Assembly (NCBI GenBank): GCA_902571015.1
Contig: CACGAC010000007.1
Span: forward strand, 1-63,680
Source of the DNA: an uncultured Pelagibacteraceae bacterium
Lineage (GTDB): Bacteria; Pseudomonadota; Alphaproteobacteria; Pelagibacterales; Pelagibacteraceae
DNA: 63,680 nt
Direction of reading: 5' to 3'
The notes under the pieces were generated by a model. It was not told the origin of the DNA. It worked only from the letters and a program-made list of their open reading frames with translations, and ran no database searches. This document shows, piece by piece, positions 31,471-41,089 of this stretch. Within the stretch, counting starts at the first letter, position 1. Each line of letters begins with the position of its first letter. The translations under genes were made by a program, and so were the position numbers.

Positions 31471-32357
31471 AATTTTCTCTGAAACTTAATAAAGGAATTT
31501 ATGTAATCTTTCAAATATATTTTTCCAAATTTCTTATAAACCTTATTTGAAAAAGAGACATTTGTTAACGCTGAGGCGTATCTTTCACCATCTCTTTTGG
31601 GTAAATAAGATATTTTAGTCTTGAACATCCTGGCTACTTCTAAAATTGAGTAACTTTTTTTATCTGAGATTGAGTAATGTCTACATTTATTTTGTTTCCA
31701 TGCAAAAAAACATGTTTCTACAGTATCGTAGATATGGGTAAATCTCCTAGTTTGTGATCCTGGCAAAACAACAGTTAAAGGTTTATTTTTTATGTATTGA
31801 TTTTCAAAAATTCCAATTACTGTTGCCATATCACCCTCACAAATCTGTCTTGGTCCATATACATTATAAAAGTAAATTACTTCATACTTAAAACCAAACC
31901 ATTTTTTTAAATTATTCAAAAGTTCTAAATTTTTTGATTTTGTAAAAGCATATGGAGATAAATTTTTATCCGCACCTTTATTCCCAATAGTAGCTGAAGT
32001 AGCTGAATAAATTAATTTTATCTTATTATCTAAACAAAACTTGAATACTTCTTTTGTGCCTATAGTATTTGAATTATAACATTTATCAAATTTTAAAAAA
32101 CTTTGATAAATTCTAGCAAACTCACCAAAATGAAATATTGAATTAATTTTTTTTTTATATTTTTTTAAAATAGAATTTATATTTTTAGTATCTCCAACAA
32201 TATACTTTACTCTTTTATTCTTTATGTGATTTTTTTTACTACCACTAGAATAATTATCAACACTTATTACTTTAAATTTTGTTTTGTCTATGAAAAATTC
32301 AATGAGGTTCGATCCAACAAACCCTGCGCCACCAGTTACAACAATTATTTTTTTCAT
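31467..32357 (-). CDS. NAD-dependent sugar epimerase/dehydratase (UDP-glucose 4-epimerase-like)
   Basis: This extended-SDR protein of 296 residues has the NAD loop [14 protein letters not shown] at the N-terminus, [11 protein letters not shown], the catalytic YAFTKSK (YxxxK near 137) and YNVYGPRQ. It resembles GalE/WbpP-type nucleotide-sugar epimerases, but the substrate cannot be set. It starts only 12 bases after the 3' end of the 5S rRNA and overlaps rpmJ by four bases. It therefore lies between two ribosomal genes, an odd place for a sugar enzyme, and may belong functionally to the adjacent polysaccharide region. Confidence 0.85.
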   Translation of the reverse strand: MKKIIVVTGGAGFVGSNLIEFFIDKTKFKVISVDNYSSGSKKNHIKNKRVKYIVGDTKNINSILKKYKKKINSIFHFGEFARIYQSFLKFDKCYNSNTIGTKEVFKFCLDNKIKLIYSATSATIGNKGADKNLSPYAFTKSKNLELLNNLKKWFGFKYEVIYFYNVYGPRQICEGDMATVIGIFENQYIKNKPLTVVLPGSQTRRFTHIYDTVETCFFAWKQNKCRHYSISDKKSYSILEVARMFKTKISYLPKRDGERYASALTNVSFSNKVYKKFGKIYLKDYINSFIKFQRKL

Positions 32358-32369
32358 TTGGATTTGTTA

Positions 32370-32485
32370 GCCTGGCAACAACCTACTCTTCCATGTCTTA
32401 AGACAAAGTACCATCGGCGCAAAAAGGCTTGACTTCCGAGTTCGGAATGGGATCGGGTATGACACTTTCGCAATAATCACCAGGC
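32370..32485 (-). rRNA. rrf: 5S ribosomal RNA
   Basis: On the minus strand the 116-base gene begins GCCTGGTGATTATTGCGA and ends in TTGCCAGGC, so the two ends pair as helix I. Internal 5S hallmarks are present: CCCGATCCCATTCCGAACTC (the conserved loop C region) and CCGATGGTAC near the 3' half. No 23S or 16S gene is next to it. Upstream on its own strand lie gmd/fcl and the whole polysaccharide region. This detached 5S is, to my recollection, a landmark of the Pelagibacter HVR2 boundary. Confidence 0.97.
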
Positions 32486-32490
32486 AAATT

Positions 32491-32518
32491 CTTATACAAA
32501 ATATTTATAAAAAGTAAA
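32491..32518 (-). promoter_or_regulatory. Putative promoter of the detached 5S gene
   Basis: On the minus strand a TTTACT (-35-like, 32513-32518) and a TATAAG (-10-like, 32491-32496) are 16 bases apart. Transcription would be expected to begin about seven bases after the -10 box, near 32484, which is the first base of the 5S gene. The boxes are weak consensus matches in AT-rich DNA, so this is a prediction from spacing and position only. Confidence 0.4.
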
Positions 32519-32537
32519 TGATAAATAAAGAACAATT

Positions 32538-33479
32538 TTATTGCTTTTGACTATTTTTATATTCATTATAGGTTTTTAATACAGCCTCTTTTATTGACGT
32601 TTTAGCTGTCCAACCATATTTTTTTGCTAAGCTTACGTCCAGCACTTTTCTGGGAGTTCCATTTGGTTTTGATTTGTCATATAAGATCTTTACCTTTTTT
32701 TTAGGTAGTAATATTTTTAAAAATAAATTTACGTATTCTTTAATTTTGAGGTCTTTACCGGTGCCAATATTTATTAAGTTATGTCTAGTTTTTTTATTCA
32801 TAAAAAAAACACATGCATCAGCGATATCATCTGAATAAATAATCTCTCTCTTTGGAGAGCCATTTCCCCAGATCTGAATAGTCTTTGATTTTTGCTTTTC
32901 AATTTTATAGATCTTTCTAAATAATGAAGGAACAAAATGACTATCTAATTCATGATAATTGTCATTATAACCAAACGTATTTGTGGGCATCAAACACTTA
33001 TAATTTGTCTTATATTGTAAATTATAACTCTCACACATTTTAATTCCAGCAATTTTAGCAATTGCATAAGCATCATTAGTCTCCTCAAGCTTACCTGATA
33101 AAAAATATGTTTCTTTTATTGGTTGTTTACTGAGTTTTGGATAAATACAACTTGAACCTAAAAAAATGAGATTTTTTATATTTGCTTCAAATGCTCCATG
33201 AATAACATTAGTTTGTATCATTAGATTTTCATAAATATAATTAGCTTTAAACTTTTTATTGGAATATATGCCCCCTACTTTTGCTGCTGCCAAAAAAATG
33301 AATTTAGGTTTTTTTTTCTTTAAAAAAGAAATTACTTTTTGTTGATTAATTAAATCTAAATCTTTTCTATTAGCTATGATTATTTTTTTAAAACCTTTTT
33401 GCTTCAGTTTTCTAACTATTGCACTTCCAACCAAACCATTATGACCAGCAACAAAAATCTTATCAGTTTTTTTTATCAT
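32538..33479 (-). CDS. fcl: GDP-L-fucose synthase
   Basis: Fcl (WcaG) epimerises and reduces GDP-4-keto-6-deoxymannose to GDP-L-fucose. The 313-residue SDR has [44 protein letters not shown], the catalytic YAIAKIAG and [24 protein letters not shown]. These are all close to the E. coli enzyme pattern. It overlaps gmd by 17 bases, and the pair together make GDP-fucose from GDP-mannose. It is the first gene of the polysaccharide region next to the 5S gene. Confidence 0.94.
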   Translation of the reverse strand: MIKKTDKIFVAGHNGLVGSAIVRKLKQKGFKKIIIANRKDLDLINQQKVISFLKKKKPKFIFLAAAKVGGIYSNKKFKANYIYENLMIQTNVIHGAFEANIKNLIFLGSSCIYPKLSKQPIKETYFLSGKLEETNDAYAIAKIAGIKMCESYNLQYKTNYKCLMPTNTFGYNDNYHELDSHFVPSLFRKIYKIEKQKSKTIQIWGNGSPKREIIYSDDIADACVFFMNKKTRHNLINIGTGKDLKIKEYVNLFLKILLPKKKVKILYDKSKPNGTPRKVLDVSLAKKYGWTAKTSIKEAVLKTYNEYKNSQKQ

Positions 33480-34518
33480 TTTTCAATGAATCAAATTCTT
33501 CATGAACCATTTCTTTAATCATAGATTTGATATTATATTTAGGTTTCCAATTTAACAATTTTCTTGCTTTTTTGGAATTTCCTAACAAAGTATCTACTTC
33601 TAAAGGTCTAAAATAGTTTTTATCTACACTAATAATTTTATTTTTTGTTCCTTTAATATAGCACTTTGAGGATATTCCTGTGCCTTTCCAAGAATAATTA
33701 ATTCTAAGTTCTTTTAAAACCAAGTTAACAAACTCTTTTACGGTCAATTGAGAACCTGTCGCTATAACAAAATCATCAGGTTTTTTCCTTTGTAATATTT
33801 TCCACATTGCTACAACATAATCTTTTGCGTGACCCCAGTCTCTTTTTGCCTCAAGATTTCCCAGATATAATGTTTTTTGTAATCCTAGTTTTATTCTACA
33901 CAAACCGTTCACAATTTTTTTTGTAACAAAAGTGCCACCTCTTCTCGGACTTTCATGATTAAACAAAATTCCGTTACAGGCAAATATATTATAAGCTTCT
34001 CTGTAGTTCACTGTGATCCAATGAGCATAAACTTTTGCAACCCCATATGGACTTCTAGGATAAAAAGGAGTTTTTTCATTTTGTGGTGTTTCATGAACTC
34101 TACCATACATCTCAGAGGTTCCGGCTTGATAAAATTTAGATTTGTTTTTAAGGTTATGAAATCTAATTGCTTCTAAAATTCTAAGTGATCCAAGAGCGTC
34201 ACAGTTAGCAGTATATTCTGGAACCTCAAATGAGACAGCGACATGCGATTGTGCAGCTAAGTTATATATCTCATCTGGTAAAATTTTCTTTATTAACGAT
34301 GAAACAGAAATGGAGTCAGTAACATCACCGTAGTGTAAAATGAAATTTCTTCTATTGATATGTGGATCTTGATATAAGTGATCAATCCTAGAAGTATTGA
34401 AAGATGACGACCGTCTTATCACGCCATGAACAACATATTTTTTTTTAAGTAATAATTCACTTAAATACGATCCATCTTGACCTGTGATACCAAAAATAAG
34501 CGCTATTTTTTTTTTCAT
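33463..34518 (-). CDS. gmd: GDP-mannose 4,6-dehydratase
   Basis: Gmd converts GDP-D-mannose to GDP-4-keto-6-deoxymannose. The 351-residue protein has [18 protein letters not shown] at the N-terminus, [28 protein letters not shown], the catalytic [12 protein letters not shown] and [16 protein letters not shown]. Every block typical of Gmd is present. It is directly upstream of fcl with a 17-base overlap, so both are likely translated from one message. Confidence 0.96.
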   Translation of the reverse strand: MKKKIALIFGITGQDGSYLSELLLKKKYVVHGVIRRSSSFNTSRIDHLYQDPHINRRNFILHYGDVTDSISVSSLIKKILPDEIYNLAAQSHVAVSFEVPEYTANCDALGSLRILEAIRFHNLKNKSKFYQAGTSEMYGRVHETPQNEKTPFYPRSPYGVAKVYAHWITVNYREAYNIFACNGILFNHESPRRGGTFVTKKIVNGLCRIKLGLQKTLYLGNLEAKRDWGHAKDYVVAMWKILQRKKPDDFVIATGSQLTVKEFVNLVLKELRINYSWKGTGISSKCYIKGTKNKIISVDKNYFRPLEVDTLLGNSKKARKLLNWKPKYNIKSMIKEMVHEEFDSLKNDKKN

Positions 34519-34563
34519 CTTAATCTAATAATTGGAGATAGTTATTATATAGTGCTTTATAAG

Positions 34564-35316
34564 TCAAAATTTAAAATCATCTTTAAAAAACTTATTCATG
34601 TAAACATATTCAAAAGTTTTACGGAATGGCATTTTTGCCTTGTGGATCCTAATGAAATTATTTTGCTTAAGCAATCTATTAATATCAGTAAAGTTATAAT
34701 CTTTAATAATCATATCATCATAATGATGTTCAAATAAAATAAGTTTTATCTTTCTTAGATTATTAATCGCACCTTTCAGTATTTCAAACTCAGATCCCTC
34801 AGTATCAATTTTTACAAGATCGATCAGGTTTAATTTCTTTATTTCAATGTAATTATCTAAAGTGTCAACATCAACTAATATTTCATTATAAAAATTTTCC
34901 TTTTTTTTAAATAAATTGACAAATTTAAATTTTTTTTTGAAGTATTTTGAGTCCTTATTTATTTTACTCATGGTCGAAGAGGAGCTCTCTTCAAATTGTT
35001 TTAGTTTTTTTTTTCCTACTGATGAACTGAGAGCTATGTTTTCTATTTGAATAATTGAATTTTCAAATTTTTTTTTATATCTAGCCTCTTTTTTAATCAA
35101 GTTTTTAAAATTTTCTGAACTTGCTTCAAAAGATATAATCTTGAGTACGTTGAAATTATTTAGAAAAAAATCTATAGATTCACCTTTATGTGCGCCAACA
35201 TCTAATACAAGATCCAAATTTTTTGAAATAATTTTTTTTAGAAATTTAAGTAGCTTTAATTTGTAAAAAAAATCGAAGAAATTCAAAATTAAAATTGTGA
35301 AATTTTTCATAATCAA
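34564..35316 (-). CDS. FkbM family methyltransferase
   Basis: This 250-residue SAM-dependent methyltransferase of the FkbM type has motif I as LVLDVGAHKGESIDFFLNN (near residue 35-53), ISFEASSENFKNLI and the FkbM-specific DLVKIDTEGSEFEILKGA around 165-182. Such enzymes O-methylate sugars in surface glycans and antibiotics. It overlaps the membrane-protein gene to its right by four bases, suggesting they act together on one glycan. The N-terminus is hydrophobic. Confidence 0.85.
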   Translation of the reverse strand: MIMKNFTILILNFFDFFYKLKLLKFLKKIISKNLDLVLDVGAHKGESIDFFLNNFNVLKIISFEASSENFKNLIKKEARYKKKFENSIIQIENIALSSSVGKKKLKQFEESSSSTMSKINKDSKYFKKKFKFVNLFKKKENFYNEILVDVDTLDNYIEIKKLNLIDLVKIDTEGSEFEILKGAINNLRKIKLILFEHHYDDMIIKDYNFTDINRLLKQNNFIRIHKAKMPFRKTFEYVYMNKFFKDDFKF

Positions 35317-37010
35317 TTTTCAAAAATATAGATACCATATTTTTTTTTTACTTTAATCTCTTGACAACTATTATTTTGCTGGCATTTGTTATAATCATTA
35401 ATTAAATTTTTTAAATTTATATATTCTCTAAAATAAGAATTATTTACTTCATAAAAAGGCTTTAACAGGGGATTGTAACTGTACAAGATATGCTCCTTAT
35501 AAATTCTATGTATATTTCTTCCAGAAAAAATTATCACAGTGAGTATTATCAATATCGATGATATAAACTTATACTTATCAAAATTAATATTTTTAAATGA
35601 CAGATATATAGATATTGGTAAAAAAAATATTATTGCTATTAAATTATATCCGCCATAACGTAAAGCTGGATGGTTATAAAACCATTCAAAAAATAAGATT
35701 AAAATTATACTAAATAAAAAAATATATTTTTTATTTATTTTGGAAAAAATTTTACTCTTATTACTTTTTCGAAAACTTATTAGCACTATTATTGATAGGA
35801 AAATAATTCCAAATAAAAAATCTGAGACTTTATTAAAAAAATATTTATCAATCCAATTACCTAACCAATTAAATTTCTCAATATAGATCTGAGGATCATC
35901 AACTCTGAAACCTGGTCCAGCACCAGCTTTTGACCATTGTTGATACCATTGATTCATTTGTTCAACTTGGTTTCCTGGGATCGACCAACTTAAATCATTA
36001 AAACAAGTTATTTCAATTGGGTAAAGTAAACATCCTGTACTTAAAAAGTATGAACTTAAGATTAAAAGAAATATCAAAACATAAAAGATTAAATAACCAC
36101 TTAACAAATTTTTAAAAAGTTGAAAGTTTGATTTAAAATATTTATAGTAATTTAAGTAAAGTGGTAAAAGCAAAATTAAATAGAGAATATAAAATGCTTT
36201 TAAAGAAATAATGAAAATTATAAGTGTGAAAATCTTTAAATTTAGTAAATTGTCATAAGATTTTCTGTTGAAGGACTCTATTATTTCTATAATTAAAAGC
36301 ATAACTAGTATTTGAGCAGATCTATCAGTGCCATGTTCCCCAATTCTGTAAAAAAAGATATTTATAAAGATAAATGATAGTAATGAAAAAAAGACTAATA
36401 TATTTTTCGTATCTATTTTTTTTTTAAAGGAAAAATTATTTGAATAAATAATTCCTATCTTTTTTAATAAAATTATATTTGAAAATACTAAAATAATTAC
36501 AGCTGCAAAATTAAAAGAGAAATATTTGATAAAGGGTAAATAAAAAAGTGAATTTATATAAAAAATTGATGAGGGTGTTCTAAATCCATGATTGAATTGT
36601 CCTATACCAATATTTAAATTAAATTGAGTTAAGTTATAAGTATACACAAAATGATAATAAGGAAAATCATCATGATTTTTAAATATTAACAATGATAGTA
36701 TGGAGAAAAAAGAAACAGATAAGAAAATCAAAAATTCTTTTTTAATATGAATTAAAGAATTTTGTTTAAGTAAGAGAACAAAACCGATCAATCCGATCAT
36801 TAAATAAATTGAATTAAAAAAGTAATTATGTGGTAAAAAAAAGTTTGATGAATATGAGATGAATATACTAAATATTAATCCAAAGATTCCTAGGTAACCA
36901 AAATTGATGTCTTTTGTTTTCTTACAAAATAACTTTACAAATATATAACCATAACCAATCAGTGAAATTAATATCACTAGAAAAGTACTTATTAAGATTA
37001 GTAAATTCAT
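35313..37010 (-). CDS. Large multi-pass membrane protein, GT-C glycosyltransferase-like
   Basis: This 565-residue protein has about 12-13 hydrophobic segments and a short C-terminal tail with a Cys pair (CQQNNSC). After the third or fourth helix a loop reads KNHDDFPYYHFVY. An acidic pair in an early extracytoplasmic loop is typical of GT-C enzymes that use polyprenyl-phosphate sugars. No family name can be given with certainty. It is translationally coupled to the FkbM gene downstream. Its start faces the plus-strand O-antigen ligase-like gene across about 95 bases. Confidence 0.6.
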   Translation of the reverse strand: MNLLILISTFLVILISLIGYGYIFVKLFCKKTKDINFGYLGIFGLIFSIFISYSSNFFLPHNYFFNSIYLMIGLIGFVLLLKQNSLIHIKKEFLIFLSVSFFSILSLLIFKNHDDFPYYHFVYTYNLTQFNLNIGIGQFNHGFRTPSSIFYINSLFYLPFIKYFSFNFAAVIILVFSNIILLKKIGIIYSNNFSFKKKIDTKNILVFFSLLSFIFINIFFYRIGEHGTDRSAQILVMLLIIEIIESFNRKSYDNLLNLKIFTLIIFIISLKAFYILYLILLLPLYLNYYKYFKSNFQLFKNLLSGYLIFYVLIFLLILSSYFLSTGCLLYPIEITCFNDLSWSIPGNQVEQMNQWYQQWSKAGAGPGFRVDDPQIYIEKFNWLGNWIDKYFFNKVSDFLFGIIFLSIIVLISFRKSNKSKIFSKINKKYIFLFSIILILFFEWFYNHPALRYGGYNLIAIIFFLPISIYLSFKNINFDKYKFISSILIILTVIIFSGRNIHRIYKEHILYSYNPLLKPFYEVNNSYFREYINLKNLINDYNKCQQNNSCQEIKVKKKYGIYIFEN

Positions 37011-37105
37011 TTAATTATTTACAGACAAATATTTTAAAGTTATATCCTAAATATCGTAAAAATTACTATGATATAAATTTTTTATAATTTAACAAATCAA
37101 AAAAA

Positions 37106-38368
37106 ATGACTTCAAATACAGTTGAAAAAAAACAAAATAAAGCTGAAAAGTTATGTTGTTTTTTATTGTCTCTTCTACCAATAATCTTTTTTTTAGGAAA
37201 TGGCGTAGGAAATTCTTTAGTTATAATCATTGATATTTTATTTTTATTTATTTTAATAAGAAATAAGGAGATTAGTTTCTTAAACGATTTTACATTTTAT
37301 TTGTTAATTATTTTCTGGTTAATCTTAATTGGTAATTTGATTATAAGTATTAATATTGAAAATTCCTTAGGAAGAAGTGTGGGTTTTGTGAGATTTATTT
37401 TATTAGTCTTTGCTTTAAAATACTTTCTTCAATTTAAAAAAATAAAATTAAAAGAATTTATTTTTAAAACCTGGCTATTTTTTTTTATAATTATCTTATT
37501 TGATCTAATTTTTGAAATAATTTTTGGTTTTAACACTCTAGGTTTCTCATCATATATGCCTGGAAGACTCTCTGGTTTTTTTAATCAAGAGTTAAAAATT
37601 GGACATCTTTTTCTATCATTTTTCCTTATTAATTTATCTATAATTTTATATTTTAAATCCTCAAGCTCTCAATTTAATAACAGATTAATTAAAAATTTTA
37701 ATAATAATCATTTATTTTTTTTAATATTATTATTTATTTTGATCAGTTTTTTTATTGGTGAGAGATCAAACTTTATAAGATGTATAATTATGTCAATATT
37801 ATTTTTTATAATTGTTTCGAAAGAATGGGTTAAAATCATAAAATTTGTAATAATATCCTTTTTGATTACTACAATATTTTTAATGTCTTCAAAAAATTAT
37901 CATTGGCGATACTGGCAAGCATTTCTTAAACCTCTAATATCAAATCCTGTAAAATTTGTGAAAAATTCTTACTATGGGTCACATTATAAGACGGCTATTC
38001 AAGTATTTGAAAATAATAGACTTTATGGGGTAGGTTTGAAAAATTATAGAATTGAGGTTCAAAAAGATAAGTACACTAAATTATCATCAATACATCCTCA
38101 TCAAGTACATTTTGAAATACTTTCTGAATTAGGGATTATTGGATACTTATTTTTTATTAGTTTTGTGTTTATAAGTATTTTAAGATCATTCTTATCTTTT
38201 AAAAACACCAAAGACTATTTTGTGTTATCTTCAATGTTGTATTTCATAACTATTTTGCTACCTATTCTCCCGAGTGGAAGTTTTTTTACAAGTTTTGGGG
38301 CAACAGTATTTTGGATTAATTATGCTTTTATGACGTCAAGTAGAAAAACTCAAAATTTAAATGAATGA
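37106..38368 (+). CDS. O-antigen ligase/polymerase family membrane protein
   Basis: The 420-residue protein has about 10-11 membrane helices. It carries the Wzy_C/O-antigen ligase signature in a large loop: GVGLKNYRIE and SIHPHQVHFEILSELGIIGYLFF near residue 325-350, where the HPH..E pattern is characteristic. It would ligate or polymerise undecaprenyl-linked glycan at the periplasmic face. A consensus TATAAT lies at 37083-37088, 18 bases before the ATG, as a possible -10. It overlaps the following GT2 gene by eight bases. Confidence 0.82.
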   Translation: MTSNTVEKKQNKAEKLCCFLLSLLPIIFFLGNGVGNSLVIIIDILFLFILIRNKEISFLNDFTFYLLIIFWLILIGNLIISINIENSLGRSVGFVRFILLVFALKYFLQFKKIKLKEFIFKTWLFFFIIILFDLIFEIIFGFNTLGFSSYMPGRLSGFFNQELKIGHLFLSFFLINLSIILYFKSSSSQFNNRLIKNFNNNHLFFLILLFILISFFIGERSNFIRCIIMSILFFIIVSKEWVKIIKFVIISFLITTIFLMSSKNYHWRYWQAFLKPLISNPVKFVKNSYYGSHYKTAIQVFENNRLYGVGLKNYRIEVQKDKYTKLSSIHPHQVHFEILSELGIIGYLFFISFVFISILRSFLSFKNTKDYFVLSSMLYFITILLPILPSGSFFTSFGATVFWINYAFMTSSRKTQNLNE

Positions 38369-39026
38369 TTTAACTCTTTTAATTCCAGCGAAAAACGAGG
38401 CGGAGTCTCTACCTAAAGTTCTTGAAGAATTAAAAAACTTTAATTGTCGGATTACTGTTATATTACATAAAACAGACTATCAGACAATCAAGGCAATAGA
38501 AAATTTTGATATAGAATTGGTTTATCAAGAAAATTTTGGATATGGAGATGCTTTAATACTGGGTATGAACAATTGTAAAAGTAAGTATTTTTGCATTTTT
38601 AATGCTGATGGATCATTTAATCCAAATGAACTTGAACATATGATAAAAAAAATTGAAAACGAAAAACTGGACTTTGTTTTTGCATCCAGGTACCAAAAAA
38701 ATTCTGGGAGTGAAGATGATACCATTGTTACACTAATTGGAAATTATTTTTTTAGTATGATTGGAAAAATTTTTTTTAACTTAAATATCACAGATATTTT
38801 GTATACATTTGTCTTAGGTAAAACTGACTGTGTTAAGAGACTTAATCTAGAAAGAAAAGATTTTACATTGTGTGTTGAGCTTCCGATTAAAGCGAAAAGA
38901 AATACTATGAAAATTGCTTCTATCAGTTCAATTGAGAGAGCAAGGATTGCAGGTAAAAAAAAAGTGAATGCTTTTAAAGATGGTTCATTAATACTGATTT
39001 ATCTAATAAAACTTTTTTTTAAATAA
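38361..39026 (+). CDS. Glycosyltransferase family 2, DPM1-like
   Basis: This 221-residue GT2 protein starts LTLLIPAKNEAESLPKVLEEL and has the nucleotide/metal region CIFNADGSFNPNELEHMI and FVFASRYQ. This is the pattern of polyprenyl-phosphate mannose/glucose synthases such as Dpm1. It lacks C-terminal membrane helices apart from a hydrophobic end. It may charge a polyprenyl phosphate with a sugar for the GT-C-like membrane proteins nearby. It overlaps the O-antigen ligase-like gene by eight bases. Confidence 0.82.
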   Translation: MNDLTLLIPAKNEAESLPKVLEELKNFNCRITVILHKTDYQTIKAIENFDIELVYQENFGYGDALILGMNNCKSKYFCIFNADGSFNPNELEHMIKKIENEKLDFVFASRYQKNSGSEDDTIVTLIGNYFFSMIGKIFFNLNITDILYTFVLGKTDCVKRLNLERKDFTLCVELPIKAKRNTMKIASISSIERARIAGKKKVNAFKDGSLILIYLIKLFFK

Positions 39027-39036
39027 AATAAAGAAA

Positions 39037-40302
39037 TTATTTAATAAGACTTATAAATAAAAAACAAAAATTAAAAATCATTAAAATATTTAAATTTTTA
39101 TAAGAAAACAATTTTTCATCAAAATTTGAATTTGAAACTAGAGTGAATAACACTAAATAAATTATAGGTTCAAAATAATTGTGATAAATTGTTAATTGAA
39201 AATTTGAAAACAATAAAATAAATAAAATTAGATAATTAAAAAAATTTTTTTGTAATAAGAAAACAAAAAAATAAGCAATTGGTATTATTAATAATAACTG
39301 CAAATTTGGAGAGTTAATTATTTGATTTAAAATTATATAAAATATTCCACCCCCTCCTAAATTATTATAAATATTATCATAATCAGAAAATAAAAATGTT
39401 AATAAAAGAAGTAATGAAATTAAAATAAATTTTTTATCTTTCAATAAAAAGAAATTAGATTTGATCTTATTTAAAAAAATAAGACAAATAGGTATCAAAT
39501 GAAAAAAAATTATATTTGAAGAATAAAAAAATTTATTTGAAAAGTTTAAAAAAGAGAATGTTTTTTCAGTCAATCCCCATTCACCTGATGACCTTAAAAA
39601 ATTTATATCTAAAAAAAATATATAATAAAATGCCGGCAATGCTAAAATAATATTAAAAAATATGATTAAAAAAATTCCTTTAAATAATTTTCTCTTTAGA
39701 AAAAAAATAAAAAAATCAAAAAAGTAGTAAATTGAGAAGATTGAAAATATAGGCATAAAATATGAGGATAAAGACAAGAAAAAAATATTAAAAAAAATAT
39801 TTAAGAAATTATATTTTTGATATTTATAAACCAGAAAATAAAATATAGAAATTGTAAAAAATAATATTCCATATAAATAACTATCCGGCCAAATAGAATA
39901 AGACCTAATAGTTGGTGATAAAAAGATTAAAGATGAAATGAAGGCTAATTTTTTATCGTCAATTTTATTAAATTTTATTTTTAAACACTGGTAAAAGAAA
40001 AAATATATTAATAATGGAATCAATAAATGTATAAATCTAAAAGTTTCAACAGTTTTAGACAAATTCAAAATTTTTGAGGAAAAAATAAAGAAAATTGGAG
40101 AATGTCTATGTTCTAGGGTATCGTAATTTAAAAAATAATAAAAAAAATCTTCTTTAAATAATAATGTTCTTTCTAAATGAGAGTAAAAATCATTTCTTGC
40201 ACCACCTAATGAGTCTTCATTAAAAATAAATCCCATGATTATTGTAAAAAAAAGAATGAGGGGTATTATAAAATTTTCAAATTTTAAATTATTTAAGACC
40301 AT
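39037..40302 (-). CDS. Multi-pass membrane protein, GT-C-like
   Basis: This 421-residue very hydrophobic protein has about 10-11 membrane segments. The first loop, after the N-terminal helix, contains GGARNDFYSHLERTLLF, and a following loop has LEHRHSPIFFIF. The layout of a charged first periplasmic loop followed by an H.HSP-type stretch resembles GT-C transferases that use lipid-phospho-sugars. Sequence is biased to Phe, Ile, Leu, Asn and Lys, which limits what can be recognised. It overlaps the GT2 gene to its right by 14 bases and ends ten bases from the convergent DPM1-like gene. Confidence 0.55.
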   Translation of the reverse strand: MVLNNLKFENFIIPLILFFTIIMGFIFNEDSLGGARNDFYSHLERTLLFKEDFFYYFLNYDTLEHRHSPIFFIFSSKILNLSKTVETFRFIHLLIPLLIYFFFYQCLKIKFNKIDDKKLAFISSLIFLSPTIRSYSIWPDSYLYGILFFTISIFYFLVYKYQKYNFLNIFFNIFFLSLSSYFMPIFSIFSIYYFFDFFIFFLKRKLFKGIFLIIFFNIILALPAFYYIFFLDINFLRSSGEWGLTEKTFSFLNFSNKFFYSSNIIFFHLIPICLIFLNKIKSNFFLLKDKKFILISLLLLLTFLFSDYDNIYNNLGGGGIFYIILNQIINSPNLQLLLIIPIAYFFVFLLQKNFFNYLILFILLFSNFQLTIYHNYFEPIIYLVLFTLVSNSNFDEKLFSYKNLNILMIFNFCFLFISLIK

Positions 40303-41089
40303 TATAAATTTTAGAAATAGTTTTAGTCAGAAAGTAATCTAGGGAGTATGTATATTTTTTTTTAAATTTTTTTTTTATAAAAAAAAAGAAATCAAATGCT
40401 TGGGATCTTTTTATCCACCAATTTTTTTCAAATTTTTTGTACCTCGACATAATACCATCGTTAACTTGACGATAATAGGTTAAGTTTTTGTTTAATACAT
40501 TATAATTTTTTTTATGAAGAGAAAATAAACAACATAATCTAAAGTCAATTTCTAAAAATTCAAATTTTTCTTTTTGAAATTCTTTTATGCAATCTAATAA
40601 ATATTTTTTCTTTACACTTATTGAGCTAGTTGGAAAAGTTGTTGGCCAAATTTTGTTATTGTTCGCTCTTTTTTTATCATAATTAAATTCATTTAATTGA
40701 GATTTATCTTTTATTAATGGAATATCACATACAGCTTGAGAGTAAGGATTTTTTGCAAAATATTCTACAATATTTCTAAGCTTATCTTTTTTAAAAATGT
40801 CATCTCCATCAAGCAAACAAATAATATTTCCTTTACTTTTTTTTAATCCTATTTCAATTGATTTTATCTGATTTAAAGCGCTGGCTTTCTTAGTGATGTT
40901 TCTAAATAATCTTACTCTCTTATATTTTGATATAAGCTTATAAGAATTATCCGTAGAAAAATTATCTATAACTATTATTTCAAAATTTTTATATTCTTGA
41001 CTTTGCACTGATTTGATAGTTTCGACGATATATTTTTCTTTGTTATAATTTGTTATTATTACAGAAACATAATATTTTTTTTTTTTCAT
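40289..41089 (-). CDS. Glycosyltransferase family 2
   Basis: The 266-residue GT-A protein starts VSVIITNYNKEKYIVETIKSVQSQ and has FEIIVIDNFSTDNS and the DxD-type ICLLDGDDIFKKDKL, all standard GT2 features. It should transfer a sugar from a nucleotide donor on the cytoplasmic side. It overlaps the membrane-protein genes on both sides (14 and 4 bases), so the three are one transcription unit. The sugar and linkage cannot be predicted. Confidence 0.88.
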   Translation of the reverse strand: MKKKKYYVSVIITNYNKEKYIVETIKSVQSQEYKNFEIIVIDNFSTDNSYKLISKYKRVRLFRNITKKASALNQIKSIEIGLKKSKGNIICLLDGDDIFKKDKLRNIVEYFAKNPYSQAVCDIPLIKDKSQLNEFNYDKKRANNNKIWPTTFPTSSISVKKKYLLDCIKEFQKEKFEFLEIDFRLCCLFSLHKKNYNVLNKNLTYYRQVNDGIMSRYKKFEKNWWIKRSQAFDFFFFIKKKFKKKYTYSLDYFLTKTISKIYNGLK

